Both the position numbers and the translations under genes were made by a program. Below, one piece after another: positions 61,461-64,000 of a DNA stretch of 64,000 nucleotides. The stretch is taken from assembly GCA_025353165.1 (NCBI GenBank), contig JANXRE010000136.1, forward strand, positions 1 through 64,000, read 5' to 3'. The first letter of the stretch is position 1, and each line of letters opens with the position of its first letter. Below the pieces are notes generated by a model. That model ran no database searches. It saw only the letters and a program-made list of their open reading frames with translations, and was not told where the DNA came from. Source of the DNA: Acidobacteriota bacterium. GTDB taxonomy: Bacteria > Acidobacteriota > Terriglobia > Bryobacterales > Bryobacteraceae.

Positions 61461-62654
61461 ATGACTTCTTCAAAACAGATGGAGCAGGCTCGGGCCGCTC
61501 TGGATAACTTCGCAATCGAACTCCCCTCTTGGGGCTTCGCGAATACGGGCACGAGATTCGGGAAGTTCGTACAATCGTCGGCGGCGACTACGACGGAAGA
61601 GAAACTGGCGGATGCGGGCGCGGTCCACCGGTGCACGGGCTGCTGCCCGAGCGTCGCCGTTCACGTCCTGTGGGATTTTCCGAATGGCGCGGCCGACGTT
61701 CCCGCCGTGATGCAGGCCGCCGCGGTGCACGGCGTTCGCATCGGCGCGATCAACCCCAACGTCTTTCAGGACCAGTGCTACAAGAACGGATCGTTCGGCA
61801 ATCCCGATCCCGAGATTCGCAAGATCGCGTTGGCCCACTGCCTCGATTCGGTGGAGATCCAGAACGCCACCGGATCGCGCGACCTTTCGCTCTGGTTCGC
61901 GGACGGCATCAGCTATCCCGGGACAGGCTCCATTCGCGCGCGGAAGGACTGGTTCGTGGAAGGCCTCAGGACGCTGCACGGCGCGCTGAGCGGAGACCAG
62001 CGGATGCTGGTCGAATACAAGCCGTTCGAGCCGGCCTTCTACGCCACCGACATCGCGGACTGGGGGATGTCGTATATTTACTGCAAGCATTCCGGGCCGC
62101 GGGCGAAGGTGCTGGTCGATACCGGGCATCATTATCAGGCGCAGAACATCGAGCAGATTGTTGCCTGGCTGCTCAGCGAGAACATGCTGGCCGGTTTCCA
62201 TTTCAACGACCGCCGCTATGCCGACGACGACCTGACGCTCGGCTGCATGGATCCCTACCAGGTGTTCCGCATCTTCCACGAGATCTGCTATTTCACGTGG
62301 GAGACGGGCCACGCTCCGGACATCGCCTACATGGTGGATCAGAGCCACAACCTGAAGAACAAAATCGAAGAGACCATCCAGACGTCCAACAACGCCCAGG
62401 AAATGTTCGCGAAGGCGGCGCTGGTCGATCACGAGAAGATCGCCGCGCACCAGATGAAGGGCGATCTGATCGACGCCGAGGAGACCCTGCGCGACGCGTT
62501 CTTCACCGATGTGCGGCCGCTGCTTCGGGAATGGCGCAGGTCGAAAGGCCTACCCGAGGATCCGATGGCCGCGTTTCGCGAGAGCGGCTACCTCCAGAAG
62601 GCGGAACGGGATCGGGCGGAGAAGAACCGGGGCGCCGTCGCCAGCTACGCCTAG
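61461..62654 (+). CDS. rhaI: L-rhamnose isomerase, Pseudomonas-type
   Basis: 397 residues of the xylose-isomerase-like TIM barrel. Metal-site features include GAINPNVFQDQCYKNGSFGN, EYKPFEPAFYATDI with the bridging glutamate, VLVDTGHHYQAQNIEQIV, FHFNDRRYADDDLTLG and a C-terminal GYLQKAERDRAEKNRG. This matches the P. stutzeri RhaI group rather than E. coli RhaA. It converts L-rhamnose to L-rhamnulose. GGAG within AAAGGAGATGAG precedes the start. The kinase that should follow is only a relic. Confidence 0.92.
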   Translation: MTSSKQMEQARAALDNFAIELPSWGFANTGTRFGKFVQSSAATTTEEKLADAGAVHRCTGCCPSVAVHVLWDFPNGAADVPAVMQAAAVHGVRIGAINPNVFQDQCYKNGSFGNPDPEIRKIALAHCLDSVEIQNATGSRDLSLWFADGISYPGTGSIRARKDWFVEGLRTLHGALSGDQRMLVEYKPFEPAFYATDIADWGMSYIYCKHSGPRAKVLVDTGHHYQAQNIEQIVAWLLSENMLAGFHFNDRRYADDDLTLGCMDPYQVFRIFHEICYFTWETGHAPDIAYMVDQSHNLKNKIEETIQTSNNAQEMFAKAALVDHEKIAAHQMKGDLIDAEETLRDAFFTDVRPLLREWRRSKGLPEDPMAAFRESGYLQKAERDRAEKNRGAVASYA

Positions 62655-62660
62655 AGCGCC

Positions 62661-63172
62661 ATGTGCGAGCCCCGCGCTTTCGCCGCGATCGGCCTGGGCG
62701 CCACCAGCGGGCGTGTCCTGTTGAGCGCTTCGATGGGGAGCGGCTCAGCCTGGAGGAGGATTACGAAGCCCTGTCCCGGCGCATGCAGGCCGCGTTCGAG
62801 AAGAAATTCTTCCAGGCGGACAAAGCGATCTACCTGGGCGGCATCAGCGCGGACCCGGAGCGCCCGGGATTCGAGCGTTCGATCATCAAGCCGGTCATTC
62901 CGAAGGCGCTGAAATTCGTGGACGCGTCGCATCAATCGATGTACGGGAAGATCGCTACGAGTTGGAAGCGCACCGGGCAGCAATTGTCGCCTCGCGTGAC
63001 GGTGCCGCCGAACACCACCGCGTTGGTGTACGTTCCGTCATCGGACGGGTCGGTGACGGAATCCGGCAAGGCAGCGGAGAAGGCCGCGGGCGTAAAGTTC
63101 CTGCGGCGCGAGGGGCAAGCGGCGGTGTTTGAGGTGGGCTCGGGCGACTACGCGTTCCAGTCGAGCCTCTAA
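62661..63172 (+). pseudogene. Chimeric relic: rhamnulokinase start joined to alpha-L-rhamnosidase end
   Basis: The ATG at 62661 starts a sugar-kinase N-terminus (AFAAIGLGATSGRVLL, the FGGY phosphate loop). One base later the frame continues as RFDGERLSLEE, still rhamnulokinase-like. It then passes to pieces of an alpha-L-rhamnosidase: EDYEALSRRMQAAFEKKF, GGISADPERPGFERSIIKPV, and the C-terminal domain ASHQSMYGKIATSWKRTGQQ...PPNTTALVYVPSSDGSVTES, ending at 63172. The kinase body, the rhamnosidase catalytic domain and the gap between are lost. No function expected. Confidence 0.8.
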
Positions 63173-63174
63173 TC

Positions 63175-64000
63175 CTACAAGAACAACTGCACCGCCATGA
63201 GCAGTCCAAATCCGCAGATGGACGTGACGATTTTCATCGCCGTCCAACTTCGCAGCGTCTGCGGCACCGTCAGTCCGAAGTATTGATTCACAAGCCAGAA
63301 GCCGGCATCGTTCACGTGCGACAGCATGGTGCCTCCGCAGCAGACCGCCAGGTACATCATCTCCGGACGCACTCCGGTCATGGTCTTCATCAGGGGCGCA
63401 ATAATGCCCGCGGCGGTGATGATCGCGACCGTTGCCGAGCCTTGCGCGGCGCGCATCGCGGCGGCGACCAAATAACCAACCAGCAAAGGCGAGATGGGCG
63501 AGCCGGCCAGAAGCTTCCCCGCATACGCGCCAGCGCCCGTATCCACGATGATCTGCTTGAAAGCGCCGCCTGCCCCCATCATCAACAGTAGCGATGCAAT
63601 TGGGGCGAGGGATCCGGTGGCGAGCTTGAGCAGTTGCTCCCGCCGCAATCCGCGCCGCCAGCCGAAGAAAATCATGCACCCAAGCAGCGTGACGGTCAAC
63701 GCCGTAAATGGGTGCCCCAGGAATTGCAGCGGCGGAGCTCCGGGCCCGGCCAACGTCGCGGCTAGAATCAGCGCGACCGGAAGCAAAAGCAGGGCCAGTA
63801 CGAGCGGAACGGGCGGGGCGCCCGCATGGGAGGGAATGTCGAACAGTCTGGGCGAATTCTCAGGCACCGGAATGTACATTCGGCGCGCGATCCAACCCCC
63901 ATATACAATGCCGCCGGCTATAGCCATGGGTACCGACAGCGCTGCGCCATAGAGAATCGCACGCCCCAAATCCGCGCCGAGCAATTGGGCCGCGGCGGCG
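63175..64000 (-). CDS. GntP-family gluconate-type permease (5' end outside window)
   Basis: The visible 275 residues are the C-terminal two-thirds of a polytopic carrier. Features are many hydrophobic segments, AASLLLMMGAGGAFKQIIVDTG, AAAMRAAQGSATVAIITAAG and GGTMLSHVNDAGFWLVNQYF, the GntP/CitM signature with its conserved His and Asn. The frame is open to base 64000, and an internal ATG at 63984 is not the start. It converges on the rhamnosidase relic. The family imports gluconate or related sugar acids with protons, which fits the sugar context. Confidence 0.88.
   Translation of the reverse strand, partial: AAAAQLLGADLGRAILYGAALSVPMAIAGGIVYGGWIARRMYIPVPENSPRLFDIPSHAGAPPVPLVLALLLLPVALILAATLAGPGAPPLQFLGHPFTALTVTLLGCMIFFGWRRGLRREQLLKLATGSLAPIASLLLMMGAGGAFKQIIVDTGAGAYAGKLLAGSPISPLLVGYLVAAAMRAAQGSATVAIITAAGIIAPLMKTMTGVRPEMMYLAVCCGGTMLSHVNDAGFWLVNQYFGLTVPQTLRSWTAMKIVTSICGFGLLMAVQLFL

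Noticed and set aside
61529-63172. A 547-codon plus-strand frame spanning rhaI and the relic after it
   Set aside because: Over rhaI it is out of frame with the true protein and Arg-rich; only its last part (after about 62720) carries real rhamnosidase remains, annotated as a pseudogene.
1-64000. CRISPR arrays, rRNA or tRNA genes
   Set aside because: No regularly spaced repeats and no cloverleaf-like or rRNA-like sequence was noticed in the intergenic gaps; a covariance-model scan would be needed to be certain about tRNAs.

Overview
The window reads as a chromosomal stretch of an Acidobacteriota genome, most likely from the Solibacter/Bryobacter side (Bryobacterales). This is inferred from gene content, not from any search. 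The clues are an orphan MacB-type permease of the acidobacterial ADOP kind, an Oar-like TonB receptor with an N-terminal carboxypeptidase-regulatory domain, a TIGR03118-type PEP-CTERM protein, DUF5060 glycosidases, a decaheme/beta-barrel electron conduit, a split kdpD, high GC and frequent GTG/TTG starts. No rRNA, tRNA or CRISPR array was seen.

Layout. 1-8.1 kb: tail of an IS630 transposase, proS with a class V aminotransferase, a GH30 glycosidase, a broken GH35-like beta-galactosidase, a GT4 glycosyltransferase and a phage-type repressor. 9.0-15.2 kb (minus strand): a tightly coupled run of ATP-grasp, GCS2-type carboxylate-amine ligase, M29 aminopeptidase and a second ATP-grasp-like protein, with an alpha/beta esterase and a LytTR regulator upstream and a damaged hicBA wedged between. 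15.3-28.9 kb: mostly housekeeping (inositol-phosphate synthase, epimerase, dxr, rseP, fliS/flaG, nuoB, malQ, hrcA-grpE-dnaJ, a flavin oxidase) with small gene relics. 29-35.1 kb: a DUF5060 glycosidase, then an extracellular-electron-transfer type cluster (DmsE-like decaheme cytochrome, MtrB/PioB-like barrel, haem-binding protein) with a decayed di-haem cytochrome.

35.2-42.4 kb: a five-gene overlapping operon (OmpR-type regulator, lone receiver, outer-membrane barrel, cupredoxin, histidine kinase) and two secreted propeller proteins. Eleven-base-phased TGTNAAA repeats lie in front of the regulator, beside the haem-binding gene and between the propeller genes, which suggests a local regulon linking redox sensing to the cell surface. 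43.4-45.7 kb: an ADOP permease relic and formaldehyde dehydrogenase. 45.7-56.5 kb: a complete kdp potassium-pump locus with a truncated kinase half of KdpD, KdpE, a 27-residue membrane peptide, KdpF-A-B-C, a porin and two separate KdpD sensor halves. 56.8-64 kb: a rhamnose-type utilisation locus (TonB receptor, TPR protein, L-rhamnose isomerase, a rhamnulokinase/rhamnosidase relic, GntP permease).

A recurring theme is decay by internal deletion: at least eight loci keep the two outer ends of a gene or gene pair joined with the middle lost, usually with extra frameshifts. Whether this is genuine genome erosion or partly assembly error needs read-level support.
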